From Nocardiopsis ganjiahuensis DSM 45031 (GTDB lineage: Bacteria; Actinomycetota; Actinomycetes; Streptosporangiales; Streptosporangiaceae), in contig NZ_ANBA01000011.1 in assembly GCF_000341085.1 (NCBI RefSeq), forward strand, positions 310,001-374,000: DNA of 64,000 nucleotides. Direction: 5' to 3'. Positions 15,953 to 26,869 of this stretch are shown here, piece by piece (position 1 is the stretch's first letter; each line of letters begins with the position of its first letter). The position numbers and the translations under genes were made by a program. The notes below the pieces were generated by a model. The model made no database searches. It was not told the DNA's origin and saw nothing but the letters and a program-made list of their open reading frames with translations.

Positions 15953-16023
15953 GGCTGTCTCCAAGAGGTCGGTGGGTACGGATACGCCGCGGACGGCGGT
16001 GTGCGCGGCGGCAGGCCGGGGAC

Positions 16024-17879
<1,856 letters not shown>

Positions 17880-17883
<4 letters not shown>

Positions 17884-19355
17884 GCCTGCTCCTCTTCGTG
17901 CCACGTGCTGCCGGTACGGCCGATGAGCCGCTGTGCTCCTGCGGGTCCGGAGCTTCCGGCGGGATAGGTCTCGGGTACGGTGCCGAGGCTGTTCCAGGCC
18001 TCGATGATGGGATCCACCCAGCGCCACGCGGCCTCGACCTCGTCGCGGCGCATGAAGAGGGTGGAGTCCCCGGCCAACACGTCCATCAGGAGCCGCTCGT
18101 AGGCCTCGGGAGAGCGGGTGGCGAAGGTGTCGGCGAAACTGAGTTCCAGCGGGACCGGCCGCAGCCGCAGCGCGCCGGCGCCGGGCGCCTTGGCCAGCAT
18201 GGTGAGGTGTATGCCCTCGTCCGGCTGGAGGCTGATGACGAGGCTGCCCGCGCCCGGCGCGGCGGCCCCGGGGAAGATCGTGTGCGGGACGTCGCGGAAG
18301 CGGATGACGATCTCGGAGCGGTCGTGCGCCATGCGCTTGCCGGTGCGCAGGTAGAAGGGCACACCGGCCCATCGCCAGTTGGCGACCTCGGCGCGCAGGG
18401 CCACGAAGGTCTCGGTGTCGCTGGTCGGCGGTCCGCCGGCCTCGTCCAGGTAGCCGAGGACCTCGTCCCCCTGGACCGTTCCGCGCGTGTACTGGCCGCG
18501 GACTGTGTGCTCGGCGACCTTGGTCTCGGTGATGGGTCTCAGCGACTGGAGGACCTTGAGCTTCTCGTCCCGGACGGCGTCGCGGTCGTAGCTGGCCGGG
18601 GGCTCCATCGCGGTGAGGCAGAGCAGCTGGAGCAGGTGGTTCTGCACCATGTCGCGCATGGCTCCGGAGGAGTCGTAGTAGCCGCGCCGGCCGCCCACCC
18701 CCACGGTCTCGGCCGCGGTGATCTGCACGTGGTCGATCCACCGGGAGTTCCACAGGGGTTCGAGGAAGACGTTGGCGAACCGCAGCACGAGCAGGTTCTG
18801 CACCGTCTCCTTTCCCAGGTAGTGGTCGATCCGGTAGACGCGGGACTCGTCGAAGACCGCCCCGACCTCGTCGTTGACCGCCTGGGCGGAGGCGAGGTCG
18901 CGGCCGAGGGGCTTCTCCATGACGACGCGGGACTCGGGGGTGACCAGGTCGGCGTCCTGGAGGCCCCGGCAGATGGCGCCGGAGATCATCGGCGGCACGG
19001 CGAGGTAGAAGACGCGGTCACGGCCGGGGGCGAGCGCGGCGGCGAGGTCGGCCCAGCCGGAGGCGTCCCCGCCGACGTCGACGGTCACGTGGGAGAGGCG
19101 GCCGAGGAAGCGGCGCAGGACCTCGGGCTCGACGACCTGGACGGCCTTGTGGCCGCGGACGGCGGAGGAGGCCTTGTCGCGCAGGTCGGCGTCGGTGAGT
19201 CCGTCTCGGGAGACCGCGACGACCCGGGTGTCCCGGTCCAGGTGTCCGTCGCGGTCCAGGAGGTACAGGGCGGGGAGCAGTTTACGCATGGACAGGTCAC
19301 CGGTTCCGCCGAAGACCACCAGGTCGGTGGGGCGGGGCGCGGGCTGCTGCGGCAT
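17880..19355 (-). CDS. zwf: Glucose-6-phosphate dehydrogenase
   Basis: A 491-residue NADP-dependent enzyme that feeds both the pentose phosphate and Entner-Doudoroff routes. The nucleotide-binding loop is [18 protein letters not shown] (from residue 13) and the active-site signature RIDHYLGKE is at about 175-183. The length is normal. As first gene of an operon with edd and eda it is likely the copy dedicated to Entner-Doudoroff flux. A sigma70-type promoter is visible at 19491-19519, and a divergent ROK gene is the probable regulator. Confidence 0.97.
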
Positions 19356-19490
19356 TCGGTTGGCTCCTGCGGGGAGGGACGGAAGGGAGGGGGAGGGCCG
19401 GAAGAGAGGCAGGGGGTCTCGCGGTCGGCTTCCCGACCGGGTGCGCCGGGGCCCGGGGCCGTCTCCTACGGGTCTTACGGCCCGGTTTCG

Positions 19491-19519
19491 ACCCTAATCC
19501 CACTATGGTAAAAAACCAA
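19491..19519 (-). promoter_or_regulatory. zwf-edd-eda promoter with overlapping inverted repeat
   Basis: On the minus strand TTGGTT (19514-19519) and TAGGGT (19491-19496) are spaced by 17 bases, a good sigma70-type pair. TGGT-AAAAA-ACCA (19506-19518) overlaps the -35 and spacer. Just beyond it (19523-19550) is a markedly A/T-rich stretch with CACTT/AAGTG half sites. ROK repressors such as NagC and Mlc bind A/T-rich sites, so this whole stretch is a plausible operator for the divergent ROK protein. Confidence 0.55.
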
Positions 19520-19594
19520 GCACACTTCTGAACATAAATTTACATAAGTGAACGGCCTTCAAGGCACCCCGCCGAGTGAATGGTTCAATGAGGC

Positions 19595-20782
19595 ATGGCC
19601 AGAACCCCCGGACGCTTGTCCTCCACCGCCACCAGCGGCCACATCCTGGAGATGATCCGCACCGGCGTCGCCACCAGCCGGTCCGAGATCGCCCGCGCGA
19701 CGGGGCTGTCCCGACCCTCCGTGGCCCTGCGGGTCACCGAGCTGATCGAGGGCGGACTGGTGACCGAGGGGACCCGGGCCGTCTCCAGCGGGGGCCGGCC
19801 GCCCACACTCCTGGAGTTCAACGCGTCCAGCGGGCTGATCCTCACCGCGGCCCTCGGCATGGCCCGCAGCCAGGCCGCCGTGTGCGACCTCGACGGGCGG
19901 GTGCTCGTGCGCACCCCCGGCTCACCCCGGATGGAGCAGGGCCCCGACACCACCGTTCCGTGGCTCCTGGACACCTGGTCGGAACAGATCGCCGCGCTGG
20001 GCCGCTCCCCCGAGGACGTCCGCGGCGTCGGCATCGGCCTGCCCGGCACGGTGGAGTTCCACGCCGGACGGGCGGAGGACCGCCCCTTCCTCGGCAAGTG
20101 GGCGGGCGTGGCCCTGGCCCCCCTGGTCTCCGAGCGCTTCCCCGTCCCGGTGACCGTGGACAACGACGTGAACGTGATGGCGTTGGGCGAGCACATCGCG
20201 GGCGGCCACGGCCACACCGACGACATGGTGTTCGTGAAGGTCTCCACCGGGATCGGCGCCGGGCTGGTCTCCGGAGGCCGCCTGCTGCGCGGCGCCCTCG
20301 GCGCGGCCGGGGAGATCGGCCACATCCCCGTGCGCGACGGCGGTGGACTGCCGTGCCGCTGCGGCAACACGGACTGCCTGGAGGCGGTCGCGGGCGGGCG
20401 CCGGCTGCTGGTCCGCGCGGCCGAGGAGGGGCGGGAGGTTCCGGGGCTCAAGGAACTGGTGGCGCTGGCCTCGGAAGGCGACCCCGTGGCGGTCACCCTG
20501 GTGCGCGAGGCCGGGCGACGGCTGGGCGAGGCGCTCGCGGGTGCGGTCAACCTGCTCAACCCGGAGCTGATCGTCCTCGGCGGCGACCTGGCCGAGGCCT
20601 ACGACCACCTGGTGGCGGGCGTGCGCGAGGTGGTCTTCCAGCAGTGCACCGCACTGGCCACCCGGCAGCTGCGGATCGTGTCGAGCGCCCTGTGGGACGA
20701 CGCCGGCGTACGCGGCTGCGCGGCCATGGTCAGTGAGGAGATCCTCTCACCCGAGGCCGTGAACAAACTCCTGGCCGGTTAG
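19595..20782 (+). CDS. ROK-family transcriptional regulator
   Basis: A 395-residue protein with an N-terminal winged HTH (SRSEIARATGLSRPSVALRVTELIEGG, about residues 28-54) and a C-terminal sugar-kinase-like ROK domain (DNDVNVMALGEH; GIGAGLVSGG; GEIGHIPV) with the zinc site CRCGNTDCLEA. ROK regulators sense sugars or sugar phosphates. Its divergence from zwf-edd-eda makes it the likely controller of Entner-Doudoroff expression. The kinase domain could in principle also be catalytic, but the HTH favours regulation. Confidence 0.95.
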   Translation: MARTPGRLSSTATSGHILEMIRTGVATSRSEIARATGLSRPSVALRVTELIEGGLVTEGTRAVSSGGRPPTLLEFNASSGLILTAALGMARSQAAVCDLDGRVLVRTPGSPRMEQGPDTTVPWLLDTWSEQIAALGRSPEDVRGVGIGLPGTVEFHAGRAEDRPFLGKWAGVALAPLVSERFPVPVTVDNDVNVMALGEHIAGGHGHTDDMVFVKVSTGIGAGLVSGGRLLRGALGAAGEIGHIPVRDGGGLPCRCGNTDCLEAVAGGRRLLVRAAEEGREVPGLKELVALASEGDPVAVTLVREAGRRLGEALAGAVNLLNPELIVLGGDLAEAYDHLVAGVREVVFQQCTALATRQLRIVSSALWDDAGVRGCAAMVSEEILSPEAVNKLLAG

Positions 20783-20827
20783 GGAGTTCGGGATCCGGCG
20801 GACTCCGGGACCGGCCGGACCAGGCCA

Positions 20828-20848
20828 TTGTCCACAGCCTGTGGACAG
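20828..20848. promoter_or_regulatory. Paired DnaA-box-like element
   Basis: TTGTCCACA (20828-20836) and, on the other strand, TGTGGACAG (20840-20848) form a 19-bp perfect inverted repeat around one C. TTGTCCACA is the DnaA box form favoured in high-GC actinobacteria. A near copy occurs at 34712-34732. There is no replication gene here, so this is not oriC; a titration or regulatory site is possible. Confidence 0.5.
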
Positions 20849-20969
20849 AGGTGTTTACCCGAATCAGGACCGGGCAAGCGATAAAGCGAGTGCGCGCTGC
20901 CGACAATGACCGCATCCGTACTGAGCTGCGAAGGCGCCGTTTCCGCGAGCGCCCGTTTCGTCATGACAC

Positions 20970-21026
20970 TTGACAACCAGTACTGATCTGCCGAATAGTC
21001 ACGCACCCGAGTACCGACCGGTACTC
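20970..21026 (+). promoter_or_regulatory. Candidate promoter and operator upstream of the membrane protein gene
   Basis: TTGACA (20970-20975) and AATAGT (20994-20999) are separated by 18 bases. Directly downstream, GAGTACC-GACC-GGTACTC (21009-21026) is a perfect inverted repeat with 7-base arms, where a repressor would sit over the start site. It is the only clear signal, besides the DnaA-box pair, in the 350-bp gap after the ROK gene. Confidence 0.55.
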
Positions 21027-21133
21027 ATCCGGCACCGACCCCGCCCCGAAACCCCCCGCCGATCCCCGTTACCCCGTCTCCCCTTCACCCCGTGGCCATG
21101 TCCCGTGCGGACCACCGCCCGGAAAGGTCTCCC

Positions 21134-21856
21134 GTGCAAGAGTTGTTCACCAACCCCGCCGTGCTCGTCGTGGTGGGCGCCGCCGTCAGCCTCGTCACCA
21201 GCGTGACCGTGACCGCGCTGCACTCCCGCCAGATCCGCCGCGCCGAACTGCGCACCAGCACGCGCACCTCCGCGCGCAACCTCACCAGCGCCTTCATAGC
21301 GGAGCGCGACGGCACCGCGAACGGCACCGACTTCCTGCGCGAGGCGGAGCTCACGGTCATGTCGATGACCGACCGCAAGACCCGCGAACGGCTCAGCGGG
21401 ATCGTCCGCCTCCTGCGCGAACACGACCTTCCCGAGGTCGAGCAGCTGAGCGGCGTCAGCGCCGCCGCCGCCAAGCGCGTCCTGTGCGACCACGCCCTGG
21501 ACGTCCTCGGCGCCCATCTGCGCGCGGACCGCCTGCCCGAGGTGCCCGCCGTGATGCGCAAGATGCTCAGCATCGAGGAGGAGGCCATCAGCATCCACTC
21601 CGGAGAGGCCCCCGCGCCCAGCGCACCGATCGAGAAGAGCGCGGTCACCGCGCGCCCGCGGCACACCGGCACCGCGAAGGGCACCGGAAACACCGGGAGC
21701 ACCGGGAGCACCGGCGGCACCACACGCAAGACCACCAAGAGCACCAAGACGGCTGCCAAGCCGACCGGCAAGAGCGGCGGACGCACCGCCACCACCGCGA
21801 CCGCGACCGCCGACGACGAGGAGCCCCGGAAGGAGAGCACCTTCTGGGACGACTGA
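21134..21856 (+). CDS. Hypothetical single-pass membrane protein with Thr/Lys/Gly-rich tail
   Basis: I do not recognise a family. The 240-residue protein begins at GTG 21134, chosen for the GAAAGG 7 nt upstream (an in-frame start at 21092 lacks one). One membrane helix near the N-terminus (AVLVVVGAAVSLVTSVTV) is followed by a helical cytosolic domain of about 130 residues and then a low-complexity tail with TGSTGSTGGTTRKTTKSTK. The membrane-anchored helical part could be a scaffold. No operon partners. Confidence 0.75.
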   Translation: MQELFTNPAVLVVVGAAVSLVTSVTVTALHSRQIRRAELRTSTRTSARNLTSAFIAERDGTANGTDFLREAELTVMSMTDRKTRERLSGIVRLLREHDLPEVEQLSGVSAAAAKRVLCDHALDVLGAHLRADRLPEVPAVMRKMLSIEEEAISIHSGEAPAPSAPIEKSAVTARPRHTGTAKGTGNTGSTGSTGGTTRKTTKSTKTAAKPTGKSGGRTATTATATADDEEPRKESTFWDD

Positions 21857-22304
21857 CCCAGAGGTGACAACGCGGGATCTTTGCGCCGAACGCCGCTTCG
21901 CCACCAGGAACACGCGTTTCACCGGCGGGTCAGAAGTGATTCACACGGGAACAGATGAGACAGTCGGACAGGAAAGCCTCAGGCGACTGCCACCCGGCGA
22001 AGGAATTGTGCGGCGCAATTGTGGTCAGGAACCGCGCGTAGGGACAACCCGAGCGCGCACACATCAGGAACTTCACCTAGGATCACTGCCACGCGCAGGT
22101 TCCGGTCTCTTCGGCAACCCCGGTCCGCTGGTGTCCCGGCTTTCCACACACACCCCCTCGGCGACTTTTCGGTCATGATTCCGGGCTGCCCGTGCGCTTC
22201 CCCCGCGCGACCTCCGCCCTCTTCGGATCCGGACGCGTGGCCCACCCGGGCCGGTGTCCAGCTGTTGGCAAGCCCAGCCGTCCGAACTCACCGAGATTGT
22301 CACT
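21857..22304. other. Intergenic region upstream of the LCP gene
   Basis: This 448-bp gap holds no supportable gene. An imperfect inverted repeat AATTGTGC-G-GCGCAATT (22004-22020, one mismatch) is the clearest element. No good ribosome site precedes the LCP ATG at 22305. I could not identify a convincing promoter. Confidence 0.6.
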
Positions 22305-24047
22305 ATGCCCGCTGACGAGAACTCCGCCGATCCCGGCGCGGACCACACCCCAGACGAGACCCACGAGCCCCCTCCCCAGCCGGAGGGGACCGCGGACGAC
22401 GCCGCCGAGCAGGACGCAGATCGGGACGAGGGCGAGCCGGACGAGGCCGAGACCCGTGTCGAGGGCGAGCCGGACGAGGCCGAGACCCGTGCCGAGGGCG
22501 AGCCGGAGGAACCGGACGAGAACCGCGCCGAGAGCGATCCGGACGAAACGGACGAGACCCGCGCCGAGGGCGAGCCCGACGAAACGGACGAGGGCGAGAC
22601 CCGTGCCGCGGCCGCCACCGAGGCCGACGCCGAGGCCGCCGGGACAGCCGGGGAGGACGTCCCGGAGACCGTCGTCATCGACACCGACGCGCCGGTCGAG
22701 ACCGCCGCGGCAGCGGAGACCGAGGCAGCAGGCCCCGCGGAGGCGGGAACCGGGGAGCCGGAGGCCGAAGAACCCGGGACCAAGGGCGGCACCGACGCCG
22801 CCGCCCCACCGGAGGAGAGCTCGGCGGGAGCGGCCGCGGCAGCCGCCGGCCAGGGGAACAAACGCAAACGGAGCCGGCTGGGCAGGGTCGCCCTGTGGAC
22901 CTCCGCCACGCTGGCCCTGGTCATGCTCGCCGGAGTGGCCGCCGCCTACGGCTACTACTACTCCCTGCGCTCCGACATGACGCAGCACGACATCGGTTCG
23001 GTCCTCAGGGAGGAGGAGCGGCCGGACAAGATCAGCGACGCGGTCAACATCCTCTTCATCGGCTCGGACGGGTACGAGGAGGACAGCCCCGCCTACTCCA
23101 CCGAGTTCGAGGGCGAGCGCTCGGACTCCCTGATGCTCGCGCACATCTCCCCGGACAAACGCGTCTCGGTGATCAGCTTCCCCCGCGACTCCCTCGTGCA
23201 GCTCCCCGAGTGCGACGCCTACGGCCAGGCCGAAGGCACCTACGGCTACTTCGGCATGATCAACGCCGCGATGTACCACGGCGGACCGCCCTGCGTCGTG
23301 CGGACCATCGAGACCCTCACCGACATCCGGGTCGACCACTTCGTGCACCTGAGCTTCGCGAGCTTCCGCGACGTCGTGGACGCCATCGGCGGGGTGGACA
23401 TGTGCATCCCCGAGCCGATGGAGGACCGCCGCTCCAAGCTCGACCTCGACGCCGGTGAGCAGACCCTCGACGGCGACCAGGCCCTGTCCTTCGTCCGGGC
23501 CCGCTACGACATCGGCGACGGCGGCGACATGGGGCGCATCGACCGGCAGCAGATGTTCCTCGCCGCCCTCGCCGGCCAGGTGACCAGCAGCGACGTGCTC
23601 AGCAGCCCGACCAAGCTCAACGGCATCCTCCAGGCGGTGGCCCAGCACAGCGCCACCGACCGGGAGCTGTCCCTGGACCGGATGCTGTCCATCGCGGTCA
23701 CCATGGCCGACGTGGACCTGTCCGACATCGAGTTCCACACCGTCCCCTGGTACCAGGCGCCCTACGACCCCAACCGGGTCATGTGGCACGAGGAGGAGGC
23801 CGCCGAGCTGTTCACCGCGGTGCGCGAGGACCGTACGCTGCCCGAGCTGCTCGCAGCCGACGACGCCTCCACCCCGCAGGAGCCGCCGACGGACGAGCCC
23901 ACCCCGGCTGACCCGACGGGCCCGGAGGAGGGTCCCGAAGAGAGCGGGGCCAACCCCTCCGCCCGCCCGGGCGAGGGCCGTGACGCCACATCCAACCCGT
24001 GCCAGGACGGCCTCGGCTTCGGCACCGGCGAGGACGACGGCTGGTAG
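22305..24047 (+). CDS. LytR-CpsA-Psr (LCP) family cell-wall ligase with long acidic cytoplasmic tail
   Basis: A 580-residue protein. Residues 1-185 are highly acidic and repetitive (EGEPDEAETR units), then a basic stretch (NKRKRSRLG), one membrane helix (about 197-219) and an extracellular LCP domain (about 245-405). LCP hallmarks are visible: VNILFIGSDG, SDSLMLAHISPDK, VISFPRDSLV, and GDQALSFVRARY. LCP enzymes move polyprenyl-linked glycopolymers onto peptidoglycan. The cytoplasmic acidic tail is far longer than usual. A Pro/Glu-rich C-terminus follows the domain. The start is uncertain; GTG at 22254 is in frame. Confidence 0.9.
   Translation: MPADENSADPGADHTPDETHEPPPQPEGTADDAAEQDADRDEGEPDEAETRVEGEPDEAETRAEGEPEEPDENRAESDPDETDETRAEGEPDETDEGETRAAAATEADAEAAGTAGEDVPETVVIDTDAPVETAAAAETEAAGPAEAGTGEPEAEEPGTKGGTDAAAPPEESSAGAAAAAAGQGNKRKRSRLGRVALWTSATLALVMLAGVAAAYGYYYSLRSDMTQHDIGSVLREEERPDKISDAVNILFIGSDGYEEDSPAYSTEFEGERSDSLMLAHISPDKRVSVISFPRDSLVQLPECDAYGQAEGTYGYFGMINAAMYHGGPPCVVRTIETLTDIRVDHFVHLSFASFRDVVDAIGGVDMCIPEPMEDRRSKLDLDAGEQTLDGDQALSFVRARYDIGDGGDMGRIDRQQMFLAALAGQVTSSDVLSSPTKLNGILQAVAQHSATDRELSLDRMLSIAVTMADVDLSDIEFHTVPWYQAPYDPNRVMWHEEEAAELFTAVREDRTLPELLAADDASTPQEPPTDEPTPADPTGPEEGPEESGANPSARPGEGRDATSNPCQDGLGFGTGEDDGW
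22429..22600 (+). repeat. Degenerate coding repeats (EGEPDE units) in the LCP gene
   Basis: About five imperfect copies of a 30-33 bp unit encode EGEPDEAETR-like decapeptides in the cytoplasmic tail. The first two copies are almost identical at the DNA level, so the number is likely to vary among strains. Confidence 0.75.
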
Positions 24048-24062
24048 ACGCCCCAGCACATG

Positions 24063-24102
24063 GAGGAGGCCCCCGTCGCGGATCCGCGACGGGGGCCTCC
24101 TC
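24063..24102 (+). terminator. 40-bp perfect palindrome, terminator of the LCP gene
   Basis: Perfect complementary arms of 18 bases (GAGGAGGCCCCCGTCGCG and complement) flank GATC, which is itself self-complementary. It starts 16 bp after the LCP stop. There is no U-tract, as usual for actinobacterial hairpin terminators. Confidence 0.8.
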
Positions 24103-24232
24103 TCGCCCCTGGCAGGGCAGGCGCCTCGGGTGGCGGGGACTCCGACGTCCCGCCGGTACGCGCCTGGGAACCCCCACAGTCCCCGCAGGCGCCTCGAACA
24201 ACAGGGCGGTCACACGCGCCACCCGAGGCTGT

Positions 24233-24260
24233 GTGCGCCCGCCACGACCGACGGGCGCAC
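24233..24260 (-). terminator. Hairpin downstream of the secreted repeat protein gene
   Basis: GTGCGCCCG (24233-24241) pairs with CGGGCGCAC (24252-24260) across a 10-base loop, 11 bp past the stop of the minus-strand gene. It may serve both convergent genes. Confidence 0.55.
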
Positions 24261-24271
24261 GTTCTTGGTTG

Positions 24272-25366
24272 CTAGCTGACGAGAGCCGGACCGAAGGGCT
24301 GCTCCTCGGCGCCGGGCAGCTCGACGGGCAGGACCTCCGTGGGCAGCTCCTCGGCGAGGGGCAGGGTGGCCACCTCGGGCTCGCCCAGCTCGGGCAGGCC
24401 CTGGACGTCGATCAGGTCGCCGCCGGGGGTCTCCGGCAGCAGGCCGGTGACCAGGTCGGTCTCGGCACCGGACAGCGGCAGGGTGCTCTCGGCGCCCAGG
24501 CCGCCGACCGCGTCGCCGAGGTCCCCGACGGTGCCGGAGACGGCGTCCTCGGCGGCACCCGTGGCCTCGAGGTCCCCGGCGCCGGACATCGGCAGGGTTT
24601 CCTGGACGTCCCGCGGCAGCAGGGTGGTCACCCCGCCGGTGAGGTCGGCGTTCTCACCCGCGTCCAGACCCACCGGGTCGCTCATCGGGACGGTCTCGCC
24701 CAACTGGGCGGTGTCCAGGTCGTCCAGGCCGACCACGTCCAGGCCGGGCTCGTGCAGACCGGCCCCGGCCCGGTTGCCCAGTTCGGTGACGGTGTCGTCG
24801 ACGACGGCCGCGCCCTGCTCCAGGCTGACCGGGGAGGCCGGCGCGCTCATCGGGAGGGTGCCGCCGCCCAGGGGCAGGCCGTCGAGCAGGCCGGCGCCGC
24901 CGAGCAGCATGGACAGGGGGTCGACCGCGCCGCCGGCGTCGCTGAGCGGCAGGGTCTGGGTGGGCAGTCCCTCGGTGGCGCCCTCCAGGTCGAGCGGTCC
25001 GACGTTGGCGGCGTTGTCCTCACCGGTCTGCAGCGGGGTGTCCGTGGACAGCGCGTCCGTGGAGACGGTGTCGCCGACGATCGACCCGACGGGGTCGCTC
25101 TGGTGCTGGACCTCGGCGCTCTGGTGCTGGAGGTCGGGCTGGGCGGAGATCTCGCCGGGCTGGACCTTGACGAGGTCGCCGACGGGCGTGGTGACGCCTT
25201 CGGTCAGGGCGGTGGGGACCTGGTTGCCCAGGTCGCCCAGGGGGAGGCCGTCCGTGACACCGCCGAGCGTGTCGGCCCCGGCGATACCGGCGCCGAGGGC
25301 GACGAATCCGGCGGTGCCGGCGGCCACCAGCAGGGTCCGAGCTGAGGAACGGGCGGTGTGGAACAT
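24272..25366 (-). CDS. Secreted protein with TLPxS repeats, function unknown
   Basis: I do not recognise the family. The 364-residue protein has a clear signal peptide (AGTAGFVALGAGIAGADT, cleavage near residue 32). The mature part is acidic, rich in Gly, Leu, Asp and Thr, and lacks Cys. A short motif recurs about six times: TLPLSDAG, TLPMSAPA, TVPMSDPV, TLPMSGAG, TLPLSGAE, TLPLAEEL. The ATG is preceded by GGAAGGA. It is probably exported and flexible; a wall-associated or spore-coat-like role is speculation. The next gene upstream is another secreted protein. Confidence 0.8.
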   Translation of the reverse strand: MFHTARSSARTLLVAAGTAGFVALGAGIAGADTLGGVTDGLPLGDLGNQVPTALTEGVTTPVGDLVKVQPGEISAQPDLQHQSAEVQHQSDPVGSIVGDTVSTDALSTDTPLQTGEDNAANVGPLDLEGATEGLPTQTLPLSDAGGAVDPLSMLLGGAGLLDGLPLGGGTLPMSAPASPVSLEQGAAVVDDTVTELGNRAGAGLHEPGLDVVGLDDLDTAQLGETVPMSDPVGLDAGENADLTGGVTTLLPRDVQETLPMSGAGDLEATGAAEDAVSGTVGDLGDAVGGLGAESTLPLSGAETDLVTGLLPETPGGDLIDVQGLPELGEPEVATLPLAEELPTEVLPVELPGAEEQPFGPALVS

Positions 25367-25732
25367 GGTGTGTCCTTCCGGAGTGTGCGTGTGTTCGGTT
25401 CGGGGGCGCGACGGAGCGGGTGTCGTGCCCCGCCGCGTCGGACCGGTTCCCTGGCCGGGGGAGGCCGGTCCTGAGGGTGGTACGGGCGAGCTCTCCGGTC
25501 GGTGAACCCGTACGCCCCTGGTGGGAGCGGGTGGGTTCGGTCCGGATTCAGTCGGTCGGTCTGGCGGACCACCGGCTGACGTGAACCTCGCGGACGAGGT
25601 GCGGGGCTCACGTCAACCCCCAGAAGTCACCGGAAAGGACAGGTGTGTCTGGGAAGGCGTGCCGTGGAAACCGGTCGCGTGCGGCGCGGGACGCTCGGGG
25701 CGGGGTGCGCGGGACGCGGGTCCGGTGGTCCG
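25367..25732. other. Intergenic region between two secreted-protein genes
   Basis: No gene is supported in these 366 bases. They contain the structured element at 25577-25615 and, next to the left gene, its ribosome site. I see no clear -10/-35 pair. Confidence 0.6.
25577..25615 (-). promoter_or_regulatory. Nested inverted repeat (hairpin)
   Basis: Outer arms TGACGTGA (25577-25584) and TCACGTCA (25608-25615) enclose an inner hairpin ACCTCG-CGGA-CGAGGT (25585-25600) plus a 7-base bulge. Located 118 bp past the stop of the right-hand gene and 211 bp ahead of the left-hand gene, it may be a terminator or an operator. Confidence 0.45.
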
Positions 25733-26551
25733 CTAGTCCGGGGAGAAGGTCGGCTCGTCGGCGGAGTCGGCCGGTGCCGATCGCAGGACGTGCCGGGCGG
25801 CCTCGAACAGGCCGGGGGCGGGAGCCGGGGCGCCGGTGACGGGCAGGAAGCCGGCGACGGTGGGCGCGGGAGCACTGCTCCCGGAGGCGGGGGCGGCACC
25901 GCCCGCGACGGCGGTGACGGGCTCGGCACCGCGGGGACCGGTGTCACCGGCCCGGTCGCGGTCCGGACCGTCCGCCTCCTGGGCGGCGGAGGAGCTCTGC
26001 TCCTGGGCTGCCACGAGGGCCTGCGCGGCGGGCTGTTCGGCCGCCGTCGGCACCTCGGGCAGCTGCTCCGCCCGGGTCGTGCGGTCCTGACGGGCCTCGG
26101 CGGAGGCGTCCTCGCCACCGTCGGACTCCGGAGCGGGTTCGGTGACCTGCTCGGAGACGGGGGCGACGAGTTCGGGAAGGGGTTCGGGGCGCGGCAGGGA
26201 GGTCTCCCGGACCGCGTCACGGACCTGCTGGACAGGGTCGGCCGTCTCGGCCTCGACCGCCTGCGCGGTCTCCGAGGCGCCCTCCACGGCCTTCGTGGCG
26301 TGTTCACCGACGGAGGTGACCGCCCCGCTGACGGTCCCGCCGAGGTTGCCGGTGCTCTCCACGAGGCCGCTCTGGAGCGGGTTCTCGCCCCCGGGCAGCT
26401 CGGCGGAGTGCGCCGGGGCCGCGGAGGCGAGCCACACGGTGAACAGGAGCCCGGTGAGCAGACCGGCGAGCGTCAGGGCCCGTCGGAGTGGTTCCGGGCA
26501 CACGGAGGGACGGACGCCTGTGGCGCCGACCGTACCGTGGTATCCAGACAC
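25733..26551 (-). CDS. Secreted or membrane-anchored Ala/Glu/Pro-rich protein, function unknown
   Basis: I do not recognise the family. The 272-residue product has an N-terminal hydrophobic segment (LTLAGLLTGLLFTVWLASAAPAHS, about residues 26-50) consistent with a signal peptide. The remainder is low-complexity, rich in Ala, Glu, Pro and Gln, with helical stretches (EGASETAQAVEAETADPVQQVRDAV) and no Cys after export. It starts with GTG at 26551 behind GGAAGGA. It is paired with the TLPxS-repeat protein on the same strand, so the two may work together at the cell surface. Confidence 0.75.
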   Translation of the reverse strand: MSGYHGTVGATGVRPSVCPEPLRRALTLAGLLTGLLFTVWLASAAPAHSAELPGGENPLQSGLVESTGNLGGTVSGAVTSVGEHATKAVEGASETAQAVEAETADPVQQVRDAVRETSLPRPEPLPELVAPVSEQVTEPAPESDGGEDASAEARQDRTTRAEQLPEVPTAAEQPAAQALVAAQEQSSSAAQEADGPDRDRAGDTGPRGAEPVTAVAGGAAPASGSSAPAPTVAGFLPVTGAPAPAPGLFEAARHVLRSAPADSADEPTFSPD

Positions 26552-26869
26552 CGGAGGGTTTCCTTCCGCCGTGTGAGCCGGTCCATCCCGGCGAAGTACC
26601 GAGGGGACGACAAGCTCGTGGGGTTCATGTGAATAGCACCGGAAAACACAGGGGTTCAGGTGCGGGACGCGAGGTCAGAGAGGCCTTCGTGCGCCGACTG
26701 ACCGTGACGTTAGCATGAATTACCGGGCCGCTGTCCTCGATTCCCGGGGAATTCCCAGCCCCTCGGACAAGCTTCCGAGCAGCCAGATGTGGCAAACCGG
26801 GAAAAAACCAACGACAATTCGTCTATTAGCCCTCAACCCCTCAACGGCTCTGCGGAGGTTGACCCACAC
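26552..26869. other. Divergent promoter region, secreted protein / sensor kinase
   Basis: In these 318 bases I see a 13-bp palindrome ATTCCC-G-GGGAAT (26740-26752) and a ribosome site for the kinase (GGAGG, 26855-26859). An in-frame GTG at 26789 could extend the kinase by 27 residues. No other feature is supported. Confidence 0.55.

Noticed and set aside
24123-24229. 13-bp inverted repeats (24123-24135 and 24217-24229) as insertion-sequence ends
   Set aside because: Only 81 bp lie between them, there is no transposase and no target duplication; they are more likely part of a structured terminator region.
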